The notes under the pieces are model-generated. The model made no database searches, had not been told where the DNA came from, and was given only the letters and a program-made list of their open reading frames with translations. The position numbers and the translations under genes are program-made. Of a DNA stretch of 64,000 nt, positions 1-8,677 are shown piece by piece. The first letter of the stretch is position 1; each line of letters begins with the position of its first letter. The stretch comes from Reinekea forsetii (GTDB lineage Bacteria > Pseudomonadota > Gammaproteobacteria > Pseudomonadales > Natronospirillaceae). The stretch spans positions 1,077,501 through 1,141,500 of the forward strand of contig NZ_CP011797.1 in assembly GCF_002795845.1 (NCBI RefSeq), in the 5' to 3' direction.

Positions 1-630
1 CAGGAAAAAGATATCATGGTGGTCGCCATGGTCATGAGCGATCGCAAGCAATTGGCGAAAATTCCTGATTTTTGTCGGCAAATGGCGCCACATCGTGGTG
101 GTATCGCCAAGCCGGTGCGGAGCATGGTGGTGGGCATTCCGAATGTCGGTAAGTCGACCCTGATCAACGGTTTGGCGGGCAAAAAGGTTGCTCGAGTCGG
201 CGACGAACCGGCCGTCACGCGCAATCAACAACGCATTCAGATTTCTAATGATTTTACCCTGATGGATACGCCGGGAATTATGTGGCCTTCCCCTGAAAGC
301 GAACTGGGTGGTTATCGATTGGCCGCCAGCGGCGCCATTCGAGATACTGCGGTGGAATATGAGGACATAGCGCTGTTCGCCGTGGATTATTTGATTCAGC
401 GTTATCCGGAAGCCCTGATTGGTCGTTATAAACTGGCCTCGGTGCCCGATACCGCGACGGCCTGCATGGAAGCGATCGCGCGCAGTCGCGCCTGCGTTCG
501 AGGCCGCGAGGTCGATTGGCACAAGGTTAGCGAAGTCGTGCTTAAGGATTTACGTTCTGGCGCTCTAGGTCAAATCAGTCTGGAAGAACCAGACCAAGAG
601 TTTATCTATAGAGACTTGCTCGACGAATAG
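1..630 (+). CDS. ylqF: Ribosome biogenesis GTPase YlqF/RbgA, 5' end missing
   Basis: The reading frame is open from base 1, so the gene begins left of the window and about 209 C-terminal residues are visible. The P-loop GIPNVGKST (about bases 133-159) is followed by a switch II DTPG (about base 265). The G4 motif (NKxD) is not seen downstream, which fits the circularly permuted G4-G5-G1-G2-G3 order of the YlqF/RbgA/YjeQ-like GTPases, where G4 lies N-terminal. The roughly 110-residue C-terminal helical region after DTPG matches the YlqF RNA-binding tail. Family members help late maturation of the 50S subunit. It converges with the minus-strand deacetylase-like gene 20 bases downstream. Confidence 0.9.
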   Translation, partial: QEKDIMVVAMVMSDRKQLAKIPDFCRQMAPHRGGIAKPVRSMVVGIPNVGKSTLINGLAGKKVARVGDEPAVTRNQQRIQISNDFTLMDTPGIMWPSPESELGGYRLAASGAIRDTAVEYEDIALFAVDYLIQRYPEALIGRYKLASVPDTATACMEAIARSRACVRGREVDWHKVSEVVLKDLRSGALGQISLEEPDQEFIYRDLLDE

Positions 631-649
631 ACCCACTTGCCGGAACTGC

Positions 650-1576
650 TTATTCCTCCGTTAAACGGCGGATATGCAGTTCCGCGCTTTCGGCCAAGGC
701 GGCCAAGTGGTAGCCCCCCTCAAGTACCGACACAATGCGGCCGGCGCACAGTTCATTGGCCAGCGTCACAATCGCGTCGGTGAGCCAGTAAAAATCCTCG
801 CTCTGCCAATTAGTCTGACTCATCGGGTCTTTAGTGTGCGCATCAAAACCGGCGGAAATAAATATCATCTCCGGTTGGTGGGCCACCAAGGCCGGACGCC
901 ATTGTTCCTGCCAGGCCAGTTTGACATCGCGAAAGTCTGAGTAGGCCACCATTGGCGTGAGATGAATATGGGGATGCTCGGCGGCCCAATGGCTATTGGG
1001 ATAAAAGGGGTGTTGGAAGCTGGTAAAGATCGCCACGTCGGGACGGTTTTGAAACATTTCAATGGTGCCATTACACTGATGAACATCGAAGTCGATGATC
1101 GCCACTTTTTTTAAGCCATGATGTTTAATAGCGTGTTCGACGGCGATGGCCACGTTGTTAAAAAAACAAAAGCCCATAGTTACATTCGGTTCGGCATGGT
1201 GTCCCGGCGGACGCACCGCGCAAAAGGCGCGATCGAATTCACCATTCAGAATGCCATCGACCGCCTGCACGCCCGCGCCCGCCGCGCGATAGCTGGCCTC
1301 CCAGGTATAGGGCCCAATCAGCGTGTCCGGATCAGCCTGCACCAGGCCCTGTTTCGGGCTGATCCGGTCGAGCTGCTCAACATAGGTCTGATGATGTACC
1401 CGGAGCACCTGTTCGGTGCTGGCCTGCTCGGCCCGCAGCTGCACTAAGTCCGGCATCAGGCCCGTCTTTATCAACTGTTCACGAATAGCTTGGGTGCGGC
1501 GCGGCGATTCCGGATGATCCTCGCCCATATCATGCAGCTCGCAATGTTCATGGAAAATCAGGGCTGTTTTTGTCAT
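650..1576 (-). CDS. Histone deacetylase family (class II-like, arginase-deacetylase fold) protein
   Basis: 308 aa, the usual length for bacterial HDAC-like proteins, which remove acetyl groups from lysines or polyamines, or act as hydrolases of uncertain substrate. Visible motifs: RPPGHHAEP (122-130, the catalytic His pair), MGFCFFNN (134-141), zinc ligands D164 and H166 in DFDVH, D245 in AGFDAH, and the transition-state tyrosine in EGGYH (Y289). The segment that is normally DVHHGNG reads DVHQCNG here, an unusual change next to the zinc-binding residues. The gene is divergent from the downstream acetyltransferase gene (77-base gap). A link between protein acetylation by that neighbour and deacetylation here is only a suggestion. 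Start chosen at the first ATG; no strong ribosome-binding site is seen. Confidence 0.87.
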   Translation of the reverse strand: MTKTALIFHEHCELHDMGEDHPESPRRTQAIREQLIKTGLMPDLVQLRAEQASTEQVLRVHHQTYVEQLDRISPKQGLVQADPDTLIGPYTWEASYRAAGAGVQAVDGILNGEFDRAFCAVRPPGHHAEPNVTMGFCFFNNVAIAVEHAIKHHGLKKVAIIDFDVHQCNGTIEMFQNRPDVAIFTSFQHPFYPNSHWAAEHPHIHLTPMVAYSDFRDVKLAWQEQWRPALVAHQPEMIFISAGFDAHTKDPMSQTNWQSEDFYWLTDAIVTLANELCAGRIVSVLEGGYHLAALAESAELHIRRLTEE

Positions 1577-1652
1577 GGTTGATTTAAGCCATTGAATGTC
1601 CTTGCAGTATAAGGCTAGAGTAAAGGCTTAGCATTCCGACTTTGGTTTAATA

Positions 1653-4289
1653 ATGCCCGATCTTAGCCCTTTTTTTGCCCCCAAATCCATCGCCGTCATC
1701 GGCGCATCAGAGCGTGACAGCAGTATGGGCGGTTTGGTGTTGCAAAATTTGCAGGGCTCAAGTTTTGCCGGCCCTATTTATGCTGTGAATTTAAAAGGCT
1801 ATGGGCAGGTGTTTGGCGTGCCCTGTGTGCGCTATCTGCGCGCCATCAACGATTCGATCGACCTGGCCATTGTCTGTGTGCCGCCGGCGGCCATTCCGCG
1901 GGTGCTGCGCCAGATGGGTCGGCTAAATATTCGCGCCGCCTTGATCTTGACGGGCGGTTTGGCACGGCAGCTGAATTTCAGTTCGCAAAACAATGAAAAG
2001 ATCGCCCGCATCGCAAAAGAACTGAATATCCGTCTGATGGGCCCCAATTGCCTGGGGATACTGGTACCCGATCATAAGCTCAATGCCAGTTACAGCCACC
2101 TCGATGCGCTACCGGGCAGTGCCGCCTATGTCGGCCATTCTGCCGCTCTGGGCGCGGCCTTGCTCGACTGGGCCGGCGCGCGCGGCATTGGTTTCTCGCA
2201 TTTTTTAACCCTCGGCGCCAGCGCCGATATTCGTATTTCCGATGTCGTGGATCATTTAGCCACTGACCGGCGGGTTAAGGCCATCCTGATTCATTTGGAA
2301 CAGATCCGCGATGCGAATCGCCTGTTAACAGCACTGCGTGCGGCATCGCGGTCAAAGAAAGTACTGGCCATTCGAACCCATAATCGGGGCGCGGTGGCCA
2401 ATGGCATTTCGGACGTCTATAAGGTTGATGCCGAATTCTTTTCCCGTGCCGGTGTGCTCCAAGTCGACACTATTGATGGGCTGTTTCAGGGTTTAGAGGT
2501 GTTGGCGCGATCGCGCCCGCTCTATCATCGGAACTTAGCCATCGTCAGTAATGGCTTGGGTACGGCAATGTTGGCGCGCCAGTATCTATTGAAAAATCAG
2601 GGTGAATTGGCTCCGCCGCCGAGTGCCAAACTGATCCAAAGCCAGACCTGGTTTCACAGCGAAACGGGTGGCAACCCTGCGGTGCTGCCGCCCCAGTCCA
2701 GCGGTGAAGATTATGTCGCGTGCCTAAAAGCACTGGAAACCGAACCGGGCCTGGGCGCCATTCTGGTGATTCACAGCCCGAATCGCCGCTCGGTAAGCGC
2801 CGATTTAGCGCCGGCCTTACTAAAGTATATTAAGCGCAGTCGACGCCTGGTATTAACCTGTTTTCTCGGCGGCCTGACCACCCAAAGTGCCCGTCAAGCC
2901 TTCGATAGTGCCGGGTTGCTGAATTTTGATTCGCCCACAGAGGGCGTTAACGCTTATCTGACATTGTCCCGACATGCGCATGCGCAGGAGCGGCTGCGCG
3001 AAACTCCCAGCAGTGATGCCTTAGAGTTCGCGCCCGACCGGGATCAGGCTGAGCGGGTGATCGCTCAGGCGCGTCAAGATCGGCGTACCTATCTGACCTG
3101 GCCAGAAGCGCGTCAGCTTTTACGCGGTTACGGCTTTAAGCTGGTCGGTAGCACCTTCGATACCGATTTTGAACGACTGCTGACGCGCCTGACTCCGCGC
3201 TTTTTCCCTGCCGCCTTACGTCTGGTACACCAGACCTATAGCTATCCTTTTGCCTACCAGAATGTGCCTGCGGCGCGTTGGCGGGGCGCCAAGATAGAAT
3301 TGGCCGATGCAGCGGCCTTGCGCGCTGCCAGTGTGGAATTAACGCGGGAAAAAAATCGCCGCCTGCCCGATTCCGAAATACTCGGTTGGGCGGTACAGCC
3401 GATGCGGCGTAAGGTTGATGCCATTCAGTTCAGCCTGGGTATTACCCGAGATCCCACTTATGGCCCATTAATCTTCATCGGTGAGGGAGGCTCTCACGCC
3501 GATATGTTAGTCGATCGACAGGTGGCCCTAGTGCCACTGAACTCAGCGCTGGCGAAGCAGCTCATTCAAAAAACCCATGGCTATCAGGTGCTGTTAGAGC
3601 GCAGTGAGCAGCTAGTCGACGATATGGAGCGCTTGATTCAGCATCTTATCGGCTTGTCGCAGATGGTGATCGATAACCCGCGTCTGATGGGCGTGGAAGT
3701 GAATCTGCTGTTGCAAAATAACAGCCTGCCGGTGGTTCTGGGGGTTGCCGCGTCGATTGGGGATAAGGTTAGTCCGGCCTTGAACCCCTATCCGGCGGAA
3801 CTGGAGGAACACTGCGTGCTGAAGAACGGTCTAGCCATGCTCATTCGACCGATTCGCGGTGAAGATGAGCCGGAGTTGAAGGCCTTCTTTGGCCGTTTCG
3901 ACGCCGAGGCCTTGCGTTTGCGCTTTTTTTACAGTCGCTTGAAATTTGAACATTTGGAATTAGCGACCATGAGTCAAATCGATTATCGGCGCGAAATGGT
4001 GTTTGTCGCAGAGGACCAACGGGGCATCCTGGGCGAGATGCGTCTGTGGCTCGACATAAACCATAATGAACTGGAGTTCGCCATCATGGTGGCCCCTGAG
4101 GCACAAGGAACGGGCCTGGCAGGGCTGTTGATGGACAAGACCGTGCGTTACGGAAAGAGTCTTAAAGTCAGTCGACTGGTCGCCGATGTACTCCCCGAAA
4201 ATGGCGCCATGCTTGGTCTGGCGAAACATTTCGGCTTCAGTGTTGGCTCTGAAGATGAGATCATGAAAGTGACCAAATCACTCGACTGA
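1653..4289 (+). CDS. pat: Pat-type protein lysine acetyltransferase (acyl-CoA synthetase-like domain plus GNAT)
   Basis: 878 aa, typical of Pat/PatZ (YfiQ). In order: an NDP-forming acyl-CoA synthetase-like CoA-binding region (IAVIGASERDSSMGG near residue 13), the ligase-CoA and ATP-grasp-like regions, and a GNAT domain in the last 150 residues with the acetyl-CoA loop APEAQGTGLAG. Where active ADP-forming synthetases carry the phosphorylated His in a SHTG-like motif, this protein reads VANGISD, so the synthetase half is probably catalytically dead and serves as a CoA or metabolite sensor, as in known Pat proteins. Such enzymes acetylate and inactivate acetyl-CoA synthetase and other proteins. 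NudC follows after 25 bases, probably co-transcribed. Confidence 0.9.
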   Translation: MPDLSPFFAPKSIAVIGASERDSSMGGLVLQNLQGSSFAGPIYAVNLKGYGQVFGVPCVRYLRAINDSIDLAIVCVPPAAIPRVLRQMGRLNIRAALILTGGLARQLNFSSQNNEKIARIAKELNIRLMGPNCLGILVPDHKLNASYSHLDALPGSAAYVGHSAALGAALLDWAGARGIGFSHFLTLGASADIRISDVVDHLATDRRVKAILIHLEQIRDANRLLTALRAASRSKKVLAIRTHNRGAVANGISDVYKVDAEFFSRAGVLQVDTIDGLFQGLEVLARSRPLYHRNLAIVSNGLGTAMLARQYLLKNQGELAPPPSAKLIQSQTWFHSETGGNPAVLPPQSSGEDYVACLKALETEPGLGAILVIHSPNRRSVSADLAPALLKYIKRSRRLVLTCFLGGLTTQSARQAFDSAGLLNFDSPTEGVNAYLTLSRHAHAQERLRETPSSDALEFAPDRDQAERVIAQARQDRRTYLTWPEARQLLRGYGFKLVGSTFDTDFERLLTRLTPRFFPAALRLVHQTYSYPFAYQNVPAARWRGAKIELADAAALRAASVELTREKNRRLPDSEILGWAVQPMRRKVDAIQFSLGITRDPTYGPLIFIGEGGSHADMLVDRQVALVPLNSALAKQLIQKTHGYQVLLERSEQLVDDMERLIQHLIGLSQMVIDNPRLMGVEVNLLLQNNSLPVVLGVAASIGDKVSPALNPYPAELEEHCVLKNGLAMLIRPIRGEDEPELKAFFGRFDAEALRLRFFYSRLKFEHLELATMSQIDYRREMVFVAEDQRGILGEMRLWLDINHNELEFAIMVAPEAQGTGLAGLLMDKTVRYGKSLKVSRLVADVLPENGAMLGLAKHFGFSVGSEDEIMKVTKSLD

Positions 4290-4314
4290 TACCATTGCAT
4301 TGGGAAGAGACACT

Positions 4315-5124
4315 ATGCTGTACGAATTGGGTAGGCATCAAATTGAATTGCCAGGCATCGCGCCGGTATCGGATGCTCAAAGCAAGATTATTCTCTGGTA
4401 TCAGGGGCAAATATTGACCCAAGATCGGCAGATTGCCTGGGCCGAAGCGGATGTACCTTATCCCTATACGGCGCGCGAATTTGTCGGGTTATTGGACGGT
4501 AAGGCGTATTTCACCGCATCCGTCAGTCAGGTATCCGCCGATCAGTCACTGTCGTCACTGCGCGATATCGCCTATCTCGATGAGACGGCCTTTATGCTCT
4601 GCGCCCGCTCCCGTGGCCTATTGGAGTGGCGCACACAACATCAATACTGTGGCCAATGTGGTCAGGTGACACACCAGATAGCCGGGGAGAATGCCCTCAG
4701 CTGCAGCCCCTGTCGCCTCAGGTTCTACCCGCGCATATCGCCCTGCATTATCGTCTTGATCACGCGGGGTGACCAGGTGTTGTTGGCCCAAGGCGAAAAT
4801 CACAAGGAGCGGGGTTGGTACAGTACATTGGCCGGGTTTATCGAGTCGGGCGAATCGGCTGAGCAGGCTGTTATGCGCGAGGTTAAGGAAGAGGTCGGCG
4901 TGACGATCAAAAATATTCAATATCTAAACAGTCAGGCTTGGCCTTTTCCAAACCAATTGATGTTAGGTTTTCACGCCGAATTTGAGGCTGGCGAGATCGT
5001 CCCCGCGCCCGGGGAAATTGCCGATGCCCAATGGTTTAATATACACGACTTGCCGAAACACCCGCCCAGTGTTTCGATCGCCGGATGGCTGATTCGACAA
5101 TATATCGATAACTATCGGGCCTAA
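4315..5124 (+). CDS. nudC: NAD(+) diphosphatase / RNA deNADding hydrolase NudC
   Basis: 269 aa from ATG 4315, chosen over a TTG at 4300 because a GGGAAGAG ribosome-binding site lies 5-6 bases before the ATG. NudC splits NADH into NMNH and AMP and removes 5' NAD caps from RNA. A zinc ribbon is formed by C112, C115, C130 and C133. The Nudix box GX5EX7REVXEEXG lies at about 174-196. The NudC-specific signature that follows the box is present as SQAWPFPNQLMLGF. The stop codon overlaps the end of the small minus-strand gene at 5121-5240 by 4 bases. Confidence 0.93.
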   Translation: MLYELGRHQIELPGIAPVSDAQSKIILWYQGQILTQDRQIAWAEADVPYPYTAREFVGLLDGKAYFTASVSQVSADQSLSSLRDIAYLDETAFMLCARSRGLLEWRTQHQYCGQCGQVTHQIAGENALSCSPCRLRFYPRISPCIIVLITRGDQVLLAQGENHKERGWYSTLAGFIESGESAEQAVMREVKEEVGVTIKNIQYLNSQAWPFPNQLMLGFHAEFEAGEIVPAPGEIADAQWFNIHDLPKHPPSVSIAGWLIRQYIDNYRA

Positions 5125-5240
5125 TCGGCCGGTGGTTTTTTTTGCGCATCGCGGTAGATGAAATAGCCAAAGCCGGCAAAGAAAGCAATCATCAAAGCCA
5201 CCACAGCGATGCCTGCCAGTACAACAACGTCAAGGTACAT
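5121..5240 (-). CDS. ccoM: 39-aa single-span membrane peptide, CcoM-like cbb3 oxidase subunit
   Basis: A short ORF: start MYLDVVVLAG, one hydrophobic helix of about 22 residues ending AFFAGFGYFIY, then a charged tail RDAQKKPPAD. The organisation (short N-terminus, one helix with an FFAGFG-like end, basic cytoplasmic tail) resembles CcoM, the small extra subunit described in Pseudomonas cbb3 oxidases. It sits 110 bases downstream of fnr on the same strand and close to the ccoNOQP-GHIS cluster, which supports an oxidase link. Its last codons overlap nudC by 4 bases. Only a weak GAG precedes the ATG. Identification rests on size, topology and context, so treat the symbol as tentative. Confidence 0.6.
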   Translation of the reverse strand: MYLDVVVLAGIAVVALMIAFFAGFGYFIYRDAQKKPPAD

Positions 5241-5350
5241 ACTGATCTCAGTTACAGATTAAGAAAGATCAGTGTAATTAGATCGGTGGGGGAGAAGGTG
5301 ACCCATATCAGTTAATGGTCACAATGCGAATCTTGAATGCAAACCTTGCC

Positions 5351-6088
5351 TTAGTCGAGGCCGAGCTCAATCCGTTCGCACTCGGCCAAGGAGGCCATCG
5401 AGGTCAGCTCGACAAAGTTTCCGATTACTATATCTTTAGCGCTGCCCGTTGCTTCTAATAAATTTTGCTTTTGAAAACGGGTAAAGACTCGGCTTACGGT
5501 TTCCACGGCCAAACCGAGATAGTTGGCAATGTCGGCACGCGACATAGTGAGGCGATAGGACGTGCCGGAGAAACCTCGGCGTTTAAAACGTGCGGCCAAA
5601 TTAATTAAAAAAGACGCAATACGCTCTTCTGCACTTTTTTTGCTGAGCAGCAACATCATCTGTTGTTCGCCCCGCAGTTCTTTACTCATTAGGCGCATCA
5701 GTTGACGTCTTAACTCGGGCATCTTACCCGCCAATTCATCCAGGCGATCGACCGGAATCTCACAAACGTTGGTGGTTTCCAGCGCCTTGGCCGAGGAGGG
5801 GTGGTTAATGGAATCGTAACTTTCTAAGCCAACCAACTCACTGGCCAAATGAAAGCCGGTAATTTGTTCTTCACCATCGTTGGTTAAAGTATAGGTTTTT
5901 ATCGTCCCGGTGCGCACGGCGTAGACAGATTTAAATTCGTCGCCCTGATAAAAAAGATGCTCTCCTTTTTGCAACGGGCGGCCTCGCTTTATGATCGCAT
6001 CCAGAGAGTCCATTTGGTCAACCGATAAGGCCAACGGTAAACAGAGTGGATGAAGACTGCAGTTTTTACAGGCGGTGGTTAAACCCAT
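5351..6088 (-). CDS. fnr: FNR/Anr-type oxygen-sensing transcription regulator (Crp family)
   Basis: 245 aa. N-terminal cysteines C7, C10 and C16 plus C109 match the four ligands of the oxygen-labile [4Fe-4S] cluster of FNR/Anr. A cyclic-nucleotide-binding-type beta roll spans about 30-140, and a winged helix-turn-helix follows with recognition helix [10 protein letters not shown] (196-205), whose E-SR residues read TTGAT half-sites. Such proteins activate anaerobic and microaerobic genes when the cluster is intact. An FNR-type site lies upstream of ccoN in this window (16277-16290), so the oxidase cluster is a likely target. A short palindrome GCTTAA-N6-TTAAGC (6110-6127) lies upstream of the start; its role is unknown. 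Confidence 0.93.
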   Translation of the reverse strand: MGLTTACKNCSLHPLCLPLALSVDQMDSLDAIIKRGRPLQKGEHLFYQGDEFKSVYAVRTGTIKTYTLTNDGEEQITGFHLASELVGLESYDSINHPSSAKALETTNVCEIPVDRLDELAGKMPELRRQLMRLMSKELRGEQQMMLLLSKKSAEERIASFLINLAARFKRRGFSGTSYRLTMSRADIANYLGLAVETVSRVFTRFQKQNLLEATGSAKDIVIGNFVELTSMASLAECERIELGLD

Positions 6089-6183
6089 GACAAGGCTCCG
6101 AGCGGTAAAGCTTAATGAAATTTAAGCATACTACAGTTTTGCTTCGCTTGTGTTTCCTAACACTGATCTATTGCATTATCGTT

Positions 6184-7086
6184 TTATTCAGGCCTCCACG
6201 TCTTAACCAAGGTGCTGGCCAAAGGCGCATAGGGTTGATCAACATCGGTGGCGACGAGCGGGATACCACTGGCGCGCAGATCGGTAAAGTTGAAACGCTC
6301 GCGATCCGACAGTTGTGATAATGAAACATTAGCCATCGAGCGTTGAATGCTCTCGATCCGACCGGGGAACTGCGCTTCCCAATCTTGGCACATGGTTTTT
6401 ATGGCCTGACGTTGCAGGCTATCTTGAGAGCCACAGAGATTGCAGGGAATAATAGGATAGTTCATCAGGCTTGAGAATCGGGCAATGTCGGCTTCCCGAC
6501 AATAGGCCAAGGGCCGGATTAAAACATTGGTTTGGCTGTCACTGAGCAGCTTCGGGGGCATGGCCTTGAGTTTGCCGCCGTAAAACATATTGAGGAAAAG
6601 CGTTTCAATAATGTCGTCTCGATGATGACCTAAGGCGACCTTGTTGGCGCCAATTTGATCGGCAAATGCATAGAGGGTGCTGCGCCGCAAACGTGAGCAG
6701 ATCCCGCAGGTTGTTTTCCCGTCTGGGACCGTATCCATCACAATCGAGTAGGTATCCCGCTCAAGAATATGATACGGCACGCCGAGGGCTTGTAGATAGT
6801 TGGGTAAAATTTCTTCAGGGAAATCGGGTTGCTTCTGATCCAGATTCACCACCACCAGTTCGAAGTCGATGGGTGCGCTCTTTTGCATGCTGAGCAACAG
6901 ATCGAGCATGGTATAGGAGTCTTTGCCACCGGATAGGCAGACCATGACCTTATCGCCGGCTTCAATCATATTGAAATCGGCCAGCGCTCGGCCGGTATCG
7001 CGGCGCAAGCGTTTTTGCAATTTAGAGAGTTCAAGCTTGTCACTTGTGGCAGTGCCGAGCGGTATCTGTTTGGTAGATTGGGACAT
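6184..7086 (-). CDS. ttcA: tRNA 2-thiocytidine(32) synthetase TtcA
   Basis: 300 aa from ATG 7086 (MSQSTKQ). An in-frame GTG at 7131 would add 15 residues unlike the family. TtcA thiolates cytidine 32 of some tRNAs using ATP and an iron-sulfur cluster. Visible: PP-loop SGGKDS (52-57), CxxC pairs C127/C130 (CGICSRLRR) and C215/C218 (CNLCGS) that ligate the cluster, and GHHRDD (153-158). It lies 95 bases upstream of fnr on the same strand. In enterobacteria ttcA is also near fnr, so the linkage is conserved. Confidence 0.93.
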   Translation of the reverse strand: MSQSTKQIPLGTATSDKLELSKLQKRLRRDTGRALADFNMIEAGDKVMVCLSGGKDSYTMLDLLLSMQKSAPIDFELVVVNLDQKQPDFPEEILPNYLQALGVPYHILERDTYSIVMDTVPDGKTTCGICSRLRRSTLYAFADQIGANKVALGHHRDDIIETLFLNMFYGGKLKAMPPKLLSDSQTNVLIRPLAYCREADIARFSSLMNYPIIPCNLCGSQDSLQRQAIKTMCQDWEAQFPGRIESIQRSMANVSLSQLSDRERFNFTDLRASGIPLVATDVDQPYAPLASTLVKTWRPE

Positions 7087-7252
7087 GTGATTGACAACTA
7101 ATAGGGGATAATTTGCCGAGATTGATAACACGCCAGGTCAGGCCAGTAAATGGTTTTCACCTATAACAGATCTTTTTCAGCTGTTTTCCAGCTAATTGAC
7201 CAAAAAAGACCTCATTTAGAGCCAGATTGACCCGACGCCGCGGTATATTTAT

Positions 7253-7852
7253 TTAGGGTTTCTGAGCCAATTGTTGTTTTTGTGCCCATAAATCAGGCAG
7301 ATGCTCGAGTATCACCTGATCGATTTCGGGCAGGCGATCATGCGACTTCAGCGCGCGCGGATAGGTTGGCTGGGTCCGATCATCGACCAAATGTTGCCAT
7401 TGACCGGTCAGTTCGGTGAACCTCCGGGCGAAGTCGGGACCATAGTTTAGGCAGCCGTTGAGGATGACATCCAGATAACTTTGCATGATCGGTCGCTCGG
7501 CATGCGGCGCGGCCTGACTGGTGCCGACATAAGCCCATAAGGTGCCCAATACTGGCAATGCTGAGGTGCTCATGGCCTCGACCGAGGCCCATGGCACCTG
7601 AATCCGCCGGTAACCCTGTTCTCGGACATCAAAACGACTCAGGTTATCCTCATCGACGGCAAAGAACACGCCATTGCAGTGCGCATGCGCATCACTGTGC
7701 GCGCCCACGGCCGTCGCGGCATAATCTGGCACATGGACCGACCACTTGCGCGCAATGCCCTGTACTTCGACCGGATGAGCCGGTCCCGACACGCCGGTTC
7801 GGCTGCGACTATCGGAGCAAATTAGGCTGCCATAGCCGAATATATAATTCAT
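7253..7852 (-). CDS. Gamma-glutamylcyclotransferase-like (AIG2/GGCT fold) protein
   Basis: 199 aa. The N-terminal FGYGSLI is the glycine-rich loop that binds the substrate carboxylate in GGCT-fold proteins, and the glutamate in FDVREQGYRRI is positioned like the general acid/base. Members release 5-oxoproline from gamma-glutamyl peptides or amines; the true substrate here is unknown. It starts 3 bases after the stop of the TauE/SafE-like gene and so is probably the last gene of the cco operon. The longer C-terminal part (about 120-199, helical, with GCLNYGPDFARRF) exceeds the minimal domain and may be a fused helical extension. Confidence 0.75.
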   Translation of the reverse strand: MNYIFGYGSLICSDSRSRTGVSGPAHPVEVQGIARKWSVHVPDYAATAVGAHSDAHAHCNGVFFAVDEDNLSRFDVREQGYRRIQVPWASVEAMSTSALPVLGTLWAYVGTSQAAPHAERPIMQSYLDVILNGCLNYGPDFARRFTELTGQWQHLVDDRTQPTYPRALKSHDRLPEIDQVILEHLPDLWAQKQQLAQKP

Positions 7853-7855
7853 CAG

Positions 7856-8500
7856 TTACCTCAGGTTTTGGTAGGCATCAAGCCAAAGGGTGCCGGCAAA
7901 CAAGAGCATAATGCCGGCGAGCACAAACTTTACTTTCGGATGGTACAACCAGGGTCGGATGCGGTTGGCCATCAACGCCGAGCCAACCATTGCCGGCAGC
8001 GTGCCTAAGCCAAAGAATAGCATGGCCAGAGCCGACTGCAGGACATTGGGCATACCCAGGCTAAATGCGACGGCGGTGTAAATCAGTCCGCAGGGAATAA
8101 AGCCCCATAATAGACCGATGCCATAGGCCGCTCGCGCCGAATCGATCGGCAGCAGTTTCTTGCTTAGGGGCTGCAAACGTCGCCACAGTGGGAAGCCAAG
8201 CTGTTCAAAATTCTTTAGCCATCGGTTCCACCCCAAAAAATAGAGCGCGCTTAACGCTAATAGCAAACCAGACAAGACCTTAAGCCACGGCAGGGTATGA
8301 CTGGGCAGTAGGTGGGCAAAGTAGCTAAATAGCGTCCCTAGGAAAACATAGGTGGTGACCCGGCCGATACTATAATAGGCCGTCAGAATCGGGCGAGTTG
8401 AGTTGAGTCCGGCCGCTACCATAAGGCCGCCACACATCCCCATGCAATGGCCCGCGGACACTAGGCCGATCAAGAACGCGGCGAGTAAATCAGTCGTCAC
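7856..8500 (-). CDS. TauE/SafE-family membrane protein of the cco operon
   Basis: 214 aa from GTG 8500, chosen because an AGGAG box lies about 7 bases upstream; the frame extends to 8626 but that part only shadows ccoS. It has about six hydrophobic spans. The first contains the family motif SAGHCMGMCGG, and span 4 contains WGFIPCGLIYTAV. The GxCxGxCGG-type cysteines suggest possible metal or thiol handling. A homologue follows ccoS in Pseudomonas, as I recall the gene order, so an accessory role in oxidase maturation (copper or redox) is plausible but unproven. It overlaps ccoS by 11 bases, indicating translational coupling. Confidence 0.8.
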   Translation of the reverse strand: MTTDLLAAFLIGLVSAGHCMGMCGGLMVAAGLNSTRPILTAYYSIGRVTTYVFLGTLFSYFAHLLPSHTLPWLKVLSGLLLALSALYFLGWNRWLKNFEQLGFPLWRRLQPLSKKLLPIDSARAAYGIGLLWGFIPCGLIYTAVAFSLGMPNVLQSALAMLFFGLGTLPAMVGSALMANRIRPWLYHPKVKFVLAGIMLLFAGTLWLDAYQNLR

Positions 8501-8675
8501 TATCCTGCTCCTTGTCTGGCTTCGGTACCATATGGTCGTCATCCTCAAACAGAATGCGCTGGCCTGGACTGTCCAGATCGTCGTATTGGCCACTGCGCAC
8601 CGACCACCAAAACAGCAGTCCGGCAACCGCCAACAAAAATAGGCTTGCCGGTATCAAGAGTAACAGTATATCCAC
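8490..8675 (-). CDS. ccoS: cbb3-type oxidase assembly protein CcoS
   Basis: 61 aa, one N-terminal membrane helix (MDILLLLIPASLFLLAVAGL), then the CcoS-typical FWWSVRSGQYDDLDSPGQRIL and an acidic tail. CcoS is needed for cofactor (heme and copper) insertion into CcoN in bacteria where it has been tested. It begins 2 bases after the ccoI stop and overlaps the next gene by 11 bases, as expected for the last gene of ccoGHIS. Confidence 0.93.
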   Translation of the reverse strand: MDILLLLIPASLFLLAVAGLLFWWSVRSGQYDDLDSPGQRILFEDDDHMVPKPDKEQDSDD

Positions 8676-8677
8676 AG

